NCBI GenBank assembly: GCA_036417435.1
Contig: CM070910.1
Coordinates: 83,312,784-83,376,783, forward strand
From: Inia geoffrensis
Taxonomy: Eukaryota; Chordata; Mammalia; Artiodactyla; Iniidae
Direction: 5' to 3'
Length of the DNA stretch: 64,000 nt
Made by a program: the position numbers and the translations under genes
In this document: positions 63,891 through 64,000 of the stretch, in pieces
Position numbering within the stretch: position 1 is the stretch's first letter
How the letters are laid out: each line of letters starts with the position of its first letter
Notes under the pieces: generated by a model
Told to the model about the DNA's origin: nothing
Databases searched by the model: none
What the model saw: only the letters and a program-made list of their open reading frames with translations

Positions 63891-64000
63891 CCATTCCCTA
63901 ACCCTAACCCTAAGCGAAACCCTGAACTTGACCCTTTTCCGAGGCCTTACCCCCATCGGTGCCGTTGTCTTAACCAGTACACCAACACTAACTCGTGCCC
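63891..64000 (+). repeat. HOR unit, partial M1 at right edge
   Basis: The first 110 bp of an M1 of the gaacttgaccc / acccccatcgg form otherwise seen at 31519 and 33678. The array clearly continues beyond the window, probably into sequence like that at 31629 onward. Confidence 0.9.

Larger units (their letters stand above)
48811..63952 (+). repeat. Tandem duplication, 7559 bp period
   Basis: About 48811-48834 onward repeats at 56370-56393 onward, through to about 63929-63952. Each copy contains an 11-mer, two 8-mers, a 7-mer with M8 doublet and an 11-mer. The central breakpoint is limited by gaacttgaccc on the left (t at 56369) and ccctcatcgg on the right (t at 56394). Confidence 0.9.
1..64000 (+). 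repeat. Telomere-derived higher-order satellite array (whole window)
   Basis: The entire window is a head-to-tail satellite. Each roughly 168 bp monomer begins with ccatt or gcatt, runs through two to five near-perfect CCCTAA hexamers, and continues as degenerate hexamers in the same phase. Eight diverged monomer types (M1 to M8) recur in fixed order to give a 1344 bp unit. Orientation is uniform, with the C-rich strand as +. No gap of unique sequence over about 20 bp was found between monomers. The array runs off both window ends, so its true length is unknown. The hexamer is the TTAGGG-type telomere repeat; telomere-related satellites of this kind are known at subtelomeres, pericentromeres and other heterochromatin. 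The location here is not decidable from sequence. Confidence 0.97.

Noticed and set aside
48811..63952. Treating the 7559 bp duplication as certain biology
   Set aside because: Kept as a repeat feature, but near-identical long copies in a satellite are also a common assembly artefact, so I do not claim it as proven without spanning reads.
1..64000. CRISPR array
   Set aside because: There are no unique spacers; every stretch between repeated tracts is itself repeated every 1344 bp, and the host is eukaryotic.
1..64000. CENP-B box within the monomer
   Set aside because: I looked for the pattern of cccg, two bases, t, four bases, cgaa in both orientations of the eight reference monomers and did not find it. 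cccgaa and cccgtg words occur but without the right spacing.
1..64000. Transposon or retroelement insertion inside the array
   Set aside because: No break in the monomer register beyond small indels or the 24 bp deletions was found, and no target-site duplications, terminal repeats or reverse-transcriptase-like sequence.
1..64000. tRNA, rRNA or other structured RNA genes
   Set aside because: No stretch resembles conserved rRNA or tRNA boxes, and all sequence is accounted for by monomers M1 to M8 and their hybrids.

Overview
The whole 64 kb is one uninterrupted satellite DNA array. I see no credible protein gene, RNA gene, transposon, CRISPR array or unique sequence. The array derives from the telomere hexamer CCCTAA/TTAGGG. 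The host is therefore a eukaryote with TTAGGG-type telomeres. Vertebrates and other chordates are the most familiar such group, but some invertebrates, fungi and protists share the repeat, and nothing here fixes the species. CCCTAA lies on the + strand throughout, with no inversion seen. If the array is subtelomeric, the nearest chromosome end lies to the left.

There are three nested levels of repetition. Level 1 is the hexamer. Level 2 is a monomer of 168 bp, exactly 28 hexamers, which stays in hexamer phase from end to end: a short near-perfect CCCTAA tract followed by about 24 degenerate hexamers. Level 3 is a higher-order repeat (HOR) of eight diverged monomer types, here named M1 to M8, totalling 1344 bp. 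By hand I placed 44 complete HOR units plus a partial unit at each end. Unit starts (first base of M1) are 1121, 2465, 3809, 5153, 6491, 7835, 9185, 11368, 13551, 14895, 15567, 16743, 17919, 19256, 20768, 22112, 23456, 24800, 25808, 27152, 28496, 29672, 31519, 33678, 34494, 35838, 37182, 38525, 39869, 41213, 42557, 44069, 45413, 46925, 48773, 50621, 51965, 53309, 54485, 56332, 58180, 59524, 60868, 62044 and 63891.

Layout. 1-9184: regular 8-mers of 1338, 1344 or 1350 bp; the differences are whole hexamers in the M4 tract. 9185-13550: two tandem 13-mers. 13551-20767: mixed 8-, 4-, 7- and 9-mers with hybrid monomers. 20768-24799: regular 8-mers. 24800-34493: 6-, 8-, 7-, 11-, 13- and 5-mers, with a 2159 bp tandem duplication. 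34494-48772: 8- and 9-mers plus an 11-mer, with tandem duplications of 1344 bp and of about 4.0/4.2 kb. 48773-64000: two tandem copies of a 7559 bp block, most of which also occurs as a third copy at about 25640-31628. The missing, extra and hybrid monomers are what repeated unequal crossing-over within the array would leave.

Long open frames run through much of the window on both strands. They encode only degenerate Val-Arg (minus strand) and Leu-Thr or Pro-Asn (plus strand) dipeptides. They follow from the period-6 sequence and recur with the HOR, so I do not annotate them as genes. Plausible roles are subtelomeric or centromeric/heterochromatic structural DNA; sequence alone does not decide. 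All coordinates, monomer assignments and variants were read by eye, not computed.
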